From the NCBI GenBank assembly GCA_964011275.1, contig CAXGOB010000098.1:1-14986 (forward strand): DNA of 14,986 nucleotides, in the 5' to 3' direction. This document shows positions 7,781 through 14,849 of this stretch, in pieces (positions within the stretch are counted from its first letter, which is position 1; every line of letters starts with the position of its first letter). The notes under the pieces were generated by a model. It searched no databases. It saw only the letters and a list, made by a program, of their open reading frames with translations, and had not been told where the DNA came from. The position numbers were made by a program, and so were the translations under genes. Origin of the DNA: UBA7328 sp002471345. Lineage in GTDB: Bacteria > Bacteroidota > Bacteroidia > Chitinophagales > Saprospiraceae.

Positions 7781-9220
7781 TTACTGCACTAAGCCTACCT
7801 CTTTACTATCCTCCTTTCTAGCAGGAATAAAAACAGGAATAGCTTTATCTGATCTTATCTGTTCTAACCAAAACACACCATCATAAGGAAGACTATTTCC
7901 TCTGGTAGAAATTAGATCCAAATCGCCATCATTGTCTAAATCTCGCGTTTCGAACCCATCAAACATTCCACGTATTCGACGTGACATATCATGTCTAATC
8001 CAATTCTCATTAGAATTTGTGGGGTTTTCGAACCATGTTAACTTACCTAACGGCTTGTCTAAAGTTACATCACCATCTTTATCTCTAGGCCCTCGACTAT
8101 ATCCTCCAATGATGATATCGGAGTATCCATCTGAATTGACATCAGCAAGTGCTAATCCAGCTACCCAATCAGGTTTTGTAGAGCCGATTCTTTTGATTCT
8201 CCATGGAAGGTCATATGATTTTGGATGCTCTATAGCTATGAGGTTTACAAAATTCTCACCCAATAGTATATCTAACCTTTCATCATGATTGATATCCAAA
8301 AATACCATACAAAAACCAGTAACATATGAAGCACTGTCAAGCCCTTCTATCTGAATAGAGTGTGTTTCGAATTCAAATGTTTCGTGACTTGATTTGTTTT
8401 CAAACAATACAAGCCTTCTTTCTCCTCTCGACCCTCCGATAATGTCTATATCACCGTCATTATCAATATCAACGGGCATAGCATTAATAGGAAGTTTTAT
8501 TTTTATCAATTCATGTTCTATCCATGATTCATGTTTTAAAGGGTCTCCATTGACCTCAAAAAAGGAAATAGCAGAAGGCTCTGGATCTACAGGTTTACTC
8601 CCATCATTGGCTTGGTTGCCTTTATTTGCAGTTATGATTTCCATTTTCCCATCCTGATTCAAATCAGCTGTAAAGACTCGAATAAAAGAACCTCTACCAG
8701 TTGTAGATTCAGGGATGATATGCTTCCAAGTTTTTTCTCTTGAGGCTTCTCCAGGATTTTCGAAGTAGACAATATGTGCTAATTCACAAGCAACTAAAAC
8801 ATCAATATGTCCATCTCCATTGATATCAGCAAGAGCTATGTCCTCTGCTGCAGCAGCAACTTTTCCTGTTGCCAGAGAAATTAATTCCCATTGGTCTGGA
8901 TCGGCAGAACCAAAAGCAATCCTGATATTTCCTTCTAAAGCTCCATCATATTCAGTGTCGGACTCATGAACGGATACTACATCTTCATATCCATCTCCGT
9001 CCAGATCTGCCATTTCCAAACCATCACTTCCACTTAAGTCAGCTCCACTGATGGTTATGTCATCAATAAGATGTTCTTTCCATGAGATGAATTTGCCATC
9101 AGGAGTTGTAGCTTTTGTCAAAGTGCTTGCAACAGTTAGACTTTGAGGTGAGAAATCTGGTACTTTTTCTTTACAGGAAAAGGCAAGTAGTAACAAAAAT
9201 AAAAGGCCTATATATTTCAT
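7781..9220 (-). CDS. FG-GAP/VCBS-repeat beta-propeller lipoprotein
   Basis: This 479-residue protein starts with a lipoprotein signal ending AFSC, giving a lipidated Cys16 followed by KEK. The Lys-Glu just after the cysteine partly resembles the Bacteroidota lipoprotein export signal, so a surface location is possible. Seven calcium-loop motifs of the D-x-[DN]-x-D-G-x-x-[DE] type begin at residues 72, 132, 186, 251, 309, 360 and 427, at intervals of 49 to 67 residues, which suggests one seven-bladed propeller. The fifth (DINHDERLD) lacks the glycine, and the third ends in Glu instead of Asp. Such domains bind ligands, glycans or proteins, and no catalytic residue can be assigned. It does not resemble its neighbours and appears to be a single-gene unit transcribed away from the crotonase gene. 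Confidence 0.9.
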   Translation of the reverse strand: MKYIGLLFLLLLAFSCKEKVPDFSPQSLTVASTLTKATTPDGKFISWKEHLIDDITISGADLSGSDGLEMADLDGDGYEDVVSVHESDTEYDGALEGNIRIAFGSADPDQWELISLATGKVAAAAEDIALADINGDGHIDVLVACELAHIVYFENPGEASREKTWKHIIPESTTGRGSFIRVFTADLNQDGKMEIITANKGNQANDGSKPVDPEPSAISFFEVNGDPLKHESWIEHELIKIKLPINAMPVDIDNDGDIDIIGGSRGERRLVLFENKSSHETFEFETHSIQIEGLDSASYVTGFCMVFLDINHDERLDILLGENFVNLIAIEHPKSYDLPWRIKRIGSTKPDWVAGLALADVNSDGYSDIIIGGYSRGPRDKDGDVTLDKPLGKLTWFENPTNSNENWIRHDMSRRIRGMFDGFETRDLDNDGDLDLISTRGNSLPYDGVFWLEQIRSDKAIPVFIPARKEDSKEVGLVQ

Positions 9221-9294
9221 ATATCGAATCGCGAAATGCGGTATGTTTATTTATCTAATTTACGGAGTGGCACTAATTTTCTATATTGAACATT

Positions 9295-10098
9295 ATGAAA
9301 AATGATGGAACACCTCAACTCGAATCTCTGAAAGTCCACACAAATGGAAAGATAGGGTATATAATGCTGAATAGACCCAAAAGGTATAATGCCTTAGGAG
9401 CTACAGTGTTAAAAGAATTAGTACTGGCTGCAAATTGGTTTGATACCCAAAGAGAGATTCGAGTCGTAATAGTAAAAGGAGAAGGAAATGTATTTAGCGC
9501 TGGAGCAGATCTCAAAGATCCAATTTTCGCGGATATGGATAAAGTGGATTGGTTGACTCGAAGAGAAATGGGACAATTGGGGCATAAAATGGCTGTTGCT
9601 ATTGAATCCATGAGGGCAATCACTATTGCTCAAGTAGAGCGATTTGCTATTGGTGGAGGACTGGTATTGATGATGGCATGTGATCTCCGAGTAGCAGAAA
9701 AGGATACTATTTTTTCGATACCTGAAGTAGATATAGGTATTCCATTGGCTTGGGGCGGAATTCCGAAATTGGTCAGAGAGATAGGCCCAGCCATGACTAA
9801 AGAATTAGTGATGACTTGTAGAAAATTTACTACTGTAGAAGCTCAGTCATTAAGAATCCTCAATAGGGTAGTGCCCAAGGAAGAGTTAGATAAAACTTGT
9901 CTTGATCTAGCTCATTCTATAACCTCAAAACCAATTGTTCCAATTGTAATTACCAAAGAACATGTGAATGCGGTAGTGGCTACTATGGGGCAAGAAAGTT
10001 CCTCAATAGCGGATGGTGATGTGCTCAATGGGATAGTCAAAGACCCTGATAGTGAAAAGGCAATGATGGATTATGTAAAAAAGGTGTTGCAGAAATAA
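9295..10098 (+). CDS. Enoyl-CoA hydratase/isomerase (crotonase) family protein
   Basis: This 267-residue crotonase-fold enzyme shows the oxyanion-hole segments FSAGADLKD (67-75) and FAIGGGLVLMMACD (117-130), then FSIPEVDIGIP (140-150). In classical enoyl-CoA hydratase two glutamates act, one in GGGCE and one in PE. Here the first is Val124, while the second, Glu144, is kept at the usual 20-residue distance. A one-glutamate site fits an enoyl-CoA isomerase or another crotonase reaction better than hydration. I chose ATG 9295: extending upstream in frame gives only a TTG at 9286, and the ATG also removes three unconserved residues. It is followed 30 bp later by a DUF1330-like gene, probably cotranscribed. 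It starts divergently from the lipoprotein gene across a 74-bp gap. Confidence 0.9.
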   Translation: MKNDGTPQLESLKVHTNGKIGYIMLNRPKRYNALGATVLKELVLAANWFDTQREIRVVIVKGEGNVFSAGADLKDPIFADMDKVDWLTRREMGQLGHKMAVAIESMRAITIAQVERFAIGGGLVLMMACDLRVAEKDTIFSIPEVDIGIPLAWGGIPKLVREIGPAMTKELVMTCRKFTTVEAQSLRILNRVVPKEELDKTCLDLAHSITSKPIVPIVITKEHVNAVVATMGQESSSIADGDVLNGIVKDPDSEKAMMDYVKKVLQK

Positions 10099-10128
10099 TT
10101 TGTATCAACTTTATAAATTTTAGAAAAT

Positions 10129-10563
10129 ATGTTTGCTCAGAATAAGATGGGACCAAATGATGCACAAATTCAAAAATTACTCTCACTTCCGCAAGAGTCA
10201 CCATTAGCTGTGCTCAATCTTTTTAAGTTTAAGGATCGTGCTGAGTATCAACCTGGAGACCCTGAGTACAATACTGAGGCAAGTGAAATTTCAGGCAGAG
10301 AAGCATACGCCATATATGGGTCTAGTGCAGGAAAACTTATCAAGGATTTAGGAGGAAAAATAGTTTTTAGTACTCCAGTAGATCAGATACTGATAGGCTC
10401 AGATGATATCGATTGGGATATAGCGGCGATTATGTATTTTCCTAGCCGACAAGCATTTCTAAAAATGCTTACTGATGAAGATTTTAAAAAGCATTCAAGA
10501 CATCGTAAAGCTGCTCTTGCTAATCATAACATGATTCATTTGAATGGGAGTCCTTTTGTTTAA
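10129..10563 (+). CDS. DUF1330-like small alpha/beta-barrel protein
   Basis: This 144-residue protein has the arrangement I associate with DUF1330 and related dimeric ferredoxin-like barrels. A first strand reads LAVLNLFKFKD (26-36), a helix contains GREAYAIYGSS, a middle strand is followed by IDWDIAAIMYFPSRQAFLKM (residues about 93-112), and a closing histidine-rich stretch reads KKHSRHRKAALA. No signal peptide or membrane segment is present. The family has no well-defined reaction; members of this fold include small oxygenases, isomerases and stress proteins. The ATG at 10129 follows the A-rich TAGAAAAT leader. It lies 30 bp after the crotonase, so a linked step in acyl or ketone metabolism is plausible but not shown. 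Confidence 0.8.
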   Translation: MFAQNKMGPNDAQIQKLLSLPQESPLAVLNLFKFKDRAEYQPGDPEYNTEASEISGREAYAIYGSSAGKLIKDLGGKIVFSTPVDQILIGSDDIDWDIAAIMYFPSRQAFLKMLTDEDFKKHSRHRKAALANHNMIHLNGSPFV

Positions 10564-10609
10564 AACGAATAAATATTTACACCCTTTCTCGATTACAGTA
10601 GGTATGAGT

Positions 10610-10643
10610 AGAGTATCATTCAACTATCAAACCTATATACTCT
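10610..10643. terminator. Weak inverted repeat between convergent genes
   Basis: AGAGTAT (10610-10616) pairs with ATACTCT (10637-10643) across a 20-base loop. A second possible pairing is TAGGT (10599-10603) with ACCTA (10631-10635). It lies in the 93-bp gap where the DUF1330-like gene and the PAP2 gene converge, a place where a two-way terminator is expected. There is no G/C-rich stem or T run, so an intrinsic terminator is doubtful. Confidence 0.25.
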
Positions 10644-10656
10644 CAATCTATAATGA

Positions 10657-11469
10657 TTAATTTAAGTTCATTCTCATACCTAAACTTAATCCACTTGAAC
10701 TTGGAATCAGTGAGAAATTCATGTCACCATTCCCTACTTTATGAAATTTTGGTAAAAAGTAACCTATTGCACTACCAATTGTATACCCAACCATAACATC
10801 AGTAGGGAAATGTCGGCCGGCATCATATCGTAGATAAGCCGTAATTGCTGGTAAAGAGATTGCTCCAGACCACCAAAGCCATTTATAATTTGAATCAGGA
10901 TATAAATCAGAAAGTACTGATGCCGTAAAAAATGACATTGAAGCTACGTGAGAAACGTGGCCTGAATAAAATGACCGTCTGGCTTCTCTAACAGTACGTT
11001 CTTCTATTGGAATATCATTGTTATAAATGAAAGGTCTTACTCTTGACGATGTAGACTGGGTAATAAAAGTTAAAGCGGTATTGACTGAAAGTACTTCAAC
11101 ATACATTGATGCTATCTCTTGCCATTCATTTTTCCCTTTTGAGGTCAAAAACAAACTGAGAGGTAAAAGAAGCGCTCCGTCTCTAAAAATATCACTTGTT
11201 TTTGCTGATCCTTCATTCAAATTAAAAATAGCAGATCGATTGAACGATGATATGTTTTGAGGATCAAGCAAGGACACTTCTTGTTCTGTTATGTCCGTTT
11301 GGTTTTGATCAATTATAAACGCGGTTCCCAAAACGGCAATTCCGCCACCAATGATATATTTTTCTTTTTTCCAGGAGAACTTATAAATATCTTGTTCTTG
11401 AGAAATCAGGACACATGAGTAAAATACTGATAGGCAAAATAATACCAAAACTGACTTAATATTCATCAT
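10657..11469 (-). CDS. PAP2-family membrane phosphatase
   Basis: This 270-residue protein belongs to the phosphatidic acid phosphatase type 2 superfamily, which removes phosphate from lipid phosphates such as undecaprenyl pyrophosphate or phosphatidate. The second and third signature motifs are clear: YSGHVSHVAS (168-177) with His171, and Arg214-X5-His220-X3-Asp224 in LRYDAGRHFPTD. The first motif, normally Lys-X6-Arg-Pro, reads Gln138 to Arg145-Pro146, so the lysine is replaced. An N-terminal signal-like segment (about 4-23) precedes a periplasmic-looking region; Cys19 could mark a lipoprotein, but the box around it is poor. Hydrophobic segments occur near 38-53, 98-109, 121-137, 177-190, 198-212 and 225-239. 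The C-terminus (250-270) looks like a beta-strand. It is a single gene on the minus strand. Confidence 0.85.
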   Translation of the reverse strand: MMNIKSVLVLFCLSVFYSCVLISQEQDIYKFSWKKEKYIIGGGIAVLGTAFIIDQNQTDITEQEVSLLDPQNISSFNRSAIFNLNEGSAKTSDIFRDGALLLPLSLFLTSKGKNEWQEIASMYVEVLSVNTALTFITQSTSSRVRPFIYNNDIPIEERTVREARRSFYSGHVSHVASMSFFTASVLSDLYPDSNYKWLWWSGAISLPAITAYLRYDAGRHFPTDVMVGYTIGSAIGYFLPKFHKVGNGDMNFSLIPSSSGLSLGMRMNLN

Positions 11470-11499
11470 TAGGTGAAGGTATTTTTTTAATGTAAAAGC

Positions 11500-11901
11500 T
11501 CAAAATAATGCAGGCTTATTCTTAAGTTCTCTTATGCCATCTTGCATAGCAGAACTCGCATTAAATCCATCCGGCAGATAACTTTGCCTATGATTATACT
11601 TTTACCCCAGAGAACTCTTTAACCACGTCAGCCACACTTTCTATAGATTTAGCATTACCTATTCCTAAGGCACAGATCAGTGGGATATCTATATGATTAT
11701 AATCTTCTATAAATTGCTCTGCAGGCTGAATCCCCGTCTGTCCAACACCTTTCCAATTGATGCAATTAGGACCAACACCACCAGCATCTCTCATGGCAAT
11801 TGCCACTTTTTTATTAGAAATATGCCATGGTAACTTTTGATTCCATCATTGTAGACCTCAATTCTATCTAAAGAACTCTGTCTAAAATAATATGACTCAA
11901 T
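11500..11901 (-). pseudogene. Decayed gene of unknown family, split over three frames
   Basis: Three consecutive minus-strand segments in different frames read like one protein. The first (11901 to about 11812) contains SSLDRIEVYNDGIKSYHGI. The second (about 11817-11594) starts near NKKVAIAMRDAGGVGPN and continues through WKGVGQTGIQPAEQFIEDY to DVVKEFSGVKV. The third (about 11600-11500) contains NHRQSYLPDGFNASSAMQDG and ends at TGA 11500-11502. At each joint the coding-like text resumes in another frame, which is what frameshift decay leaves. Treating only the middle piece as a gene would need a GTG start at 11806 in mid-sequence. No stretch upstream of 11902 is coding-like, so the N-terminus is missing. 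I do not recognise the family; the alternating strand-helix pattern of the middle piece suggests an alpha/beta enzyme. Confidence 0.55.
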
Positions 11902-12067
11902 TCAGGAATCCAGACATTAAAATGTCTTAAATTTTATTTAAAATAATCTCGGTTTGATCAAATCTTATATCGATTTTAATATTTATAAAATCTTAGAATT
12001 GATTAATAAGTATTAAATCCATACGGTTTATAAAAAAGAATTTTTCATCCCAATTTCCATTTGATTT
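11902..12067. other. AT-rich non-coding gap
   Basis: This stretch lies between the decayed gene and the stop of the DUF2805 gene. It is very AT-rich, with many stop codons in all frames. I see no gene, RNA or clear terminator in it. Confidence 0.6.
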
Positions 12068-12349
12068 TTATCGTTTAGAAATTTTATTGTTGCTTATTGA
12101 ATTTTGACGGTAACTTTTAAATCGACATATATTTGAGCTTCTCTTCTTTAAATGTTTTAGACTTACACCACTATTCACTCTTTTACGCCACCTTCTAAAA
12201 CTTGAATGCTTTAGAGTTGAACGCATGATAACAATGACTTCTTTTTCAGAAATGCCAAACTGAAATTTAATAGCTTCGAAAGGTGTCCTGTCTTCCCAGG
12301 CCATTTCGATAATCCGATCTAATTCTTCTTCTTCGAAGTTAAAATTCAT
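12068..12349 (-). CDS. DUF2805/TIGR03643 family protein
   Basis: This 93-residue basic protein matches what I know of the TIGR03643/DUF2805 family. The conserved core is DRIIEMAWEDRTPFEAIKFQ (11-30), then FGISEKEVIVIMR (31-43), SSFRRWRKRV (49-58) and the closing RQNSISNNKISKR (81-93). The core looks like a helix-turn-helix-like fold, and the basic tail could contact nucleic acid, but no function is established to my knowledge. It is the last gene of a three-gene operon, 72 bp after the SDR gene. In other genomes I recall family members beside SDR genes, DUF2256 genes and cryptochrome/photolyase genes; neither of the latter two is visible in this window. Confidence 0.88.
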   Translation of the reverse strand: MNFNFEEEELDRIIEMAWEDRTPFEAIKFQFGISEKEVIVIMRSTLKHSSFRRWRKRVNSGVSLKHLKKRSSNICRFKSYRQNSISNNKISKR

Positions 12350-12421
12350 TTTTATCTACTTTTTCCAATTTTTGATTTTCTTGAAAACTTATAACCTTTA
12401 TCTACCTTATGATAAATAGCG

Positions 12422-13117
12422 TTATTTAATGCTTGACATTCCTCCGTCTACATGCAAAATCTGACCAGTCATCCAAGAGGATTTTTCAGAAAGTAGAAAT
12501 GCTGCCATTTGGGCGATGTCTTCCGGATTGCCTATTCTTCTCATCGGATGCTTAGCAGCATTTGCTTCTCTCTTTTCTTCTGTACTTAATAGTTTGGAAG
12601 CCAATGGTGTATCTGTTAGAGATGGTGCAATGGCATTTATTCTTATTTGGGGTGCCCACTCGGCGGCAAGAGATCTTGTAAGTCCTTCTAAGGCTCCTTT
12701 GGATACAGCTACCTGTGAATGAAAGTTAAAGCCAAGTTGCACAGCGACAGTGGAAAAGAGAACCACAGAAGAATTTTCAGTCCTTTTAAGCCTATTTACT
12801 ACAGACTGGAGCACCTTGATTACTCCTACTACCTGCAGATTAAAGTCATCCACATAAGCATTTGGTTTTATTCTAGAGAATGGTTTTAAATTAATACTCC
12901 CTGGACAGTAAACAACACCATTCAATTGATCAGGTAGAAAATCCAAGTCTAATTCTTCATTTAGTACATCAATAAAGGAATAATGCAGATCTGCAGATGT
13001 GGTTTCTGGTTTATGCTTGTTAAATGTTGCAAAAACTTTGTGCCCGGATTGAGTAAGTGTTTGTGAAATCGATTTGCCTATTCCCGATGACCCTCCAACG
13101 ATTAAATAATTTTTCAT
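12422..13117 (-). CDS. SDR-fold protein lacking the catalytic tyrosine
   Basis: This 231-residue protein has the short-chain dehydrogenase/reductase fold. The cofactor loop VGGSSGIGKS lies at residues 7-16, CPGS (71-74) stands where NNAG is usual, a serine occurs in LFSTVA (Ser122), and RINAIAPSLTDTPLA (159-173) and the C-terminal DVDGG-like HVDGGM (222-227) follow. The active-site Tyr-x-x-x-Lys reads Val136-x-x-x-Lys140 in HSQVAVSKGALEGL, so the usual proton donor is absent. I recall that relatives in DUF2805-linked clusters share this change (ASVAAAKG-like), so it is likely a family trait and not decay. The protein may use a different chemistry or bind nucleotide for another purpose. It lies 25 bp downstream of the CIA30-like gene. 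Confidence 0.9.
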   Translation of the reverse strand: MKNYLIVGGSSGIGKSISQTLTQSGHKVFATFNKHKPETTSADLHYSFIDVLNEELDLDFLPDQLNGVVYCPGSINLKPFSRIKPNAYVDDFNLQVVGVIKVLQSVVNRLKRTENSSVVLFSTVAVQLGFNFHSQVAVSKGALEGLTRSLAAEWAPQIRINAIAPSLTDTPLASKLLSTEEKREANAAKHPMRRIGNPEDIAQMAAFLLSEKSSWMTGQILHVDGGMSSIK

Positions 13118-13142
13118 AAAGCTGTAGTAAGATGATAATAAA

Positions 13143-13625
13143 TTAGTTCAAGAAAATTTTATCTATTTCTAAAATGAATGATTCCTCTTTCTTATTCGAA
13201 ATCAGAATGGCAAACTCTTCCAACATCTTTGCTGGGTAGTTAGGCATGTTTAATTTTCGTCCTCGAAATTGAGAATGCATGTTAGAAAATGGAATTGAAA
13301 TTGTTTCCCAGTCTCCTGATGTTTGGAAATCGTAAACATATGAGTGGCGGTCAAACTTATTCGATTTTACTCTGAATTGATATTGTTTCCCATCTCCCTT
13401 TAGTCGAATCTCAATTTTTGTAAATATGTCAGGTTTCACTGTATCGAAATTATATCTTACAGATGAAAACCCTCCATTATTCTCCAATGAACCCTTTCCA
13501 AAAAAGACACCATGTCCTCTATTGTTTAATCTTAATTGACCATTAGACCGTCCTCCCATAACTATGTCGTCTATAACTCTCCAATCTTCTAAATTACATT
13601 CTTTGTTGAAATCGAAAATTGTCAT
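13143..13625 (-). CDS. CIA30-family (complex I intermediate-associated protein 30) domain protein
   Basis: This 160-residue single-domain protein matches the CIA30/NDUFAF1 family, a beta-sandwich related to carbohydrate-binding modules. The key segments are WRVIDDIVMGGRSNGQ (15-30), FFGKGSLENNGGFSSVR (41-57), IRLKGDGKQYQFRV (73-86) and ETISIPFSNM (107-116). The eukaryotic relative helps assemble respiratory complex I, but bacterial members, including short ones like this, have no settled role and often sit next to SDR or photolyase genes. It has no signal peptide, so it is cytosolic. It is the first gene of the operon that continues with the SDR and DUF2805 genes. The ATG is at 13623-13625. 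Confidence 0.88.
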   Translation of the reverse strand: MTIFDFNKECNLEDWRVIDDIVMGGRSNGQLRLNNRGHGVFFGKGSLENNGGFSSVRYNFDTVKPDIFTKIEIRLKGDGKQYQFRVKSNKFDRHSYVYDFQTSGDWETISIPFSNMHSQFRGRKLNMPNYPAKMLEEFAILISNKKEESFILEIDKIFLN

Positions 13626-13983
13626 TTAACTATAAATACGTAACAAAATAAAGTATATGGAAAAGTCATATTGATAATAACATGAAATGAAATGTTTTGT
13701 TTGAAATTCTAAATTGCACACACTTTTTTTGTACGGGAAGACTTATTTTTTTCAATATAAATACTCATTTAATTGATTGTTTGTGCTTCATTAATTAAAG
13801 TTGGAAATAGATCGGATCAACCAATATTTGAATAAGAGATGTCCATTTTCAATCATTATAAAAATTAATTTTTAGTAGACTGATCTTCGTTTAGCTGCAG
13901 GTGTAACCGTTTTTTTTCTGGTAAATGATAAACTTTTCAGGATTAAGGTGTTTATAAAGTCATTGCGTAAAGAAAAAAGGATT
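13626..13983. other. Divergent intergenic region, 358 bp
   Basis: This AT-rich gap lies between the minus-strand CIA30 operon and the plus-strand small membrane gene and should contain both promoters. I found no good TAnnTTTG box, no RNA gene and no strong hairpin. On the minus strand, 13872-13920 reads KKTVTPAAKRR, which faintly recalls the start of an IS3-type OrfB, but the match is too short to call. Confidence 0.55.
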
Positions 13984-14166
13984 ATGATTAAAAAAATGAG
14001 TCGAGCAGACTTAATTATGTTATTTCTAGCTTTTTTGAGTCTAATATTTTCTGAGATCATGTGGTTCCAGGGAGACCGTGAAGGGGCTCTTTTTATAGGA
14101 TTGTGGGTGCCGTCAATCCTCGGATTTGCTATTTATTTGAAGCTTCTTAAAATCGAAAAGAAATGA
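13984..14166 (+). CDS. Small two-helix membrane protein, 60 aa
   Basis: Starting at ATG 13984, this 60-residue protein has two likely transmembrane helices (9-28 and 35-54) joined by a short loop FQGDREG (28-34), with a positively charged start (KK, R) and end (KIEKK). A GTG at 13948 would add 12 residues, but GAAAAAAGG just before ATG 13984 looks like a ribosome site, so I prefer the ATG. The segment LFIGLWVPSILGFAIYLKL (36-54) is the kind of text I associate with conserved small Bacteroidota membrane proteins; no function is known to me. Its TGA overlaps the ATG of the next small gene, indicating coupled translation. Confidence 0.75.
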   Translation: MIKKMSRADLIMLFLAFLSLIFSEIMWFQGDREGALFIGLWVPSILGFAIYLKLLKIEKK

Positions 14167-14258
14167 TTGAATTTATCCCTTACTTCTCCGGTGTGGTTAC
14201 TATTTTATTTGGAATCGGTTTCTATTTTGGTTTACAAGAATTTAAAGAAATTGAATAG
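14163..14258 (+). CDS. Membrane micropeptide, 31 aa, translationally coupled
   Basis: An ATGA overlap joins this frame to the preceding gene: its ATG (14163-14165) shares bases with the TGA at 14164-14166. The 31-residue product starts MIEFIPYFSGVVTILFG and ends with the charged EFKEIE. It has a single hydrophobic helix at about residues 5-25, rich in Gly and aromatic residues, and an acidic tail. The overlap, absence of rare features and clean membrane-helix composition support a real gene despite its size. It could be a small subunit or regulator of the 60-aa protein; this is inference. Confidence 0.6.
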   Translation: MIEFIPYFSGVVTILFGIGFYFGLQEFKEIE

Positions 14259-14483
14259 CCAAACCCTTTTATTTTCTTTCTATCGATCATACATTTTTGG
14301 TTCCACCTAGATTACATTTGCTGTTATCAACAACACATATTGTCCTTCTGGATGAAGAAATATAGAATTGGTTGTTTTAGATGTAGTCTGTCTCATATCT
14401 TCATTTGAAGGATAGGAGTTTACTTTTTATGAGTACGAAACGCTTAATTTCCTAAGATGTAAATGTTTCAAATTTATTTACAT
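14259..14483. other. Non-coding gap with a possible coding relic
   Basis: This region separates the micropeptide from the convergent 112-aa gene. On the minus strand, roughly 14300-14420 reads NEDMRQTTSKTTNSIFLHP followed by EGQYVLLITANVI and a stop, with a stop codon shortly upstream. It looks slightly protein-like but is too short and unplaced to call a gene. No terminator with a T run is evident. Confidence 0.35.
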
Positions 14484-14822
14484 TTAACCAGGGACAGATG
14501 GTATTTTATGTTTGAGAACACCTTTTCCTTTGCTGAATGAGATATGCAAATAAACTTTCCATCCAGAATCTGAATTTGAGTCAAAATCCTCAGAATCGAA
14601 ATCCGAAACTGATAAAACTCTTGACAATTTATTATGAAGCTTCATTATGTAGTATTCTTCAATTTCGACGGTAAAATTGATGGCGAGATCAGAGAACATT
14701 GTAAAGTTAAGCAAAGATCCATTACTTGTTAATAACATTTCTTTGATCTTGTTAATGGTTTGATTTCTATCACCGTTTGATATAGCCTCCCAGTTCAGCT
14801 TATTCATTGTTGGACGAGTCAT
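14484..14822 (-). CDS. Conserved-looking hypothetical protein, 112 aa
   Basis: This 112-residue soluble protein has no signal peptide, membrane helix or motif of known function. It is predicted to start with helices (7-32), continue with strands around FTVEIEEYYIMKL (50-62), then an acidic, serine-rich linker (DFDSEDFDSNSDSG, 74-87) and end with a strand and basic segment WKVYLHISFSKGKG (88-101) and HKIPSVPG (105-112). The PSVPG ending and the preceding SKGxG pattern look like a conserved feature, so I take it as a real gene of an uncharacterised Bacteroidota family. The start could be Met1 (14822) or Met6 (14807), which is followed directly by NKLNW; the sequence does not decide. Confidence 0.65.
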   Translation of the reverse strand: MTRPTMNKLNWEAISNGDRNQTINKIKEMLLTSNGSLLNFTMFSDLAINFTVEIEEYYIMKLHNKLSRVLSVSDFDSEDFDSNSDSGWKVYLHISFSKGKGVLKHKIPSVPG

Positions 14823-14849
14823 TAGTATGACTATTCTAAAGTGAAGAGG

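Noticed and set aside
9242..9281. TATGTTTA and TAATTTTC as -7 boxes for the crotonase gene
   Set aside because: Each matches 7 of 8 positions but neither has a well spaced TTTG box upstream, and such matches are common in AT-rich DNA.
11594..11806. Middle piece of the decayed region as an intact 70-aa gene starting at GTG
   Set aside because: Protein-like text continues upstream and downstream in other frames, so a start in mid-sequence is artificial; listed as part of a pseudogene.
13872..14060. Minus-strand 62-codon frame ending with KKTVTPAAKRRSVY, recalling an IS3 OrfB start and an A-rich slippery site
   Set aside because: It overlaps the better supported 60-aa membrane gene on the other strand, and only about 12 residues look transposase-like; no terminal repeats or further transposase text are present.
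14300..14420. Minus-strand frame reading through LHPEGQYVLLITANVI
   Set aside because: It is short, bounded by nearby stops, and has no recognisable family; noted only as a possible relic.
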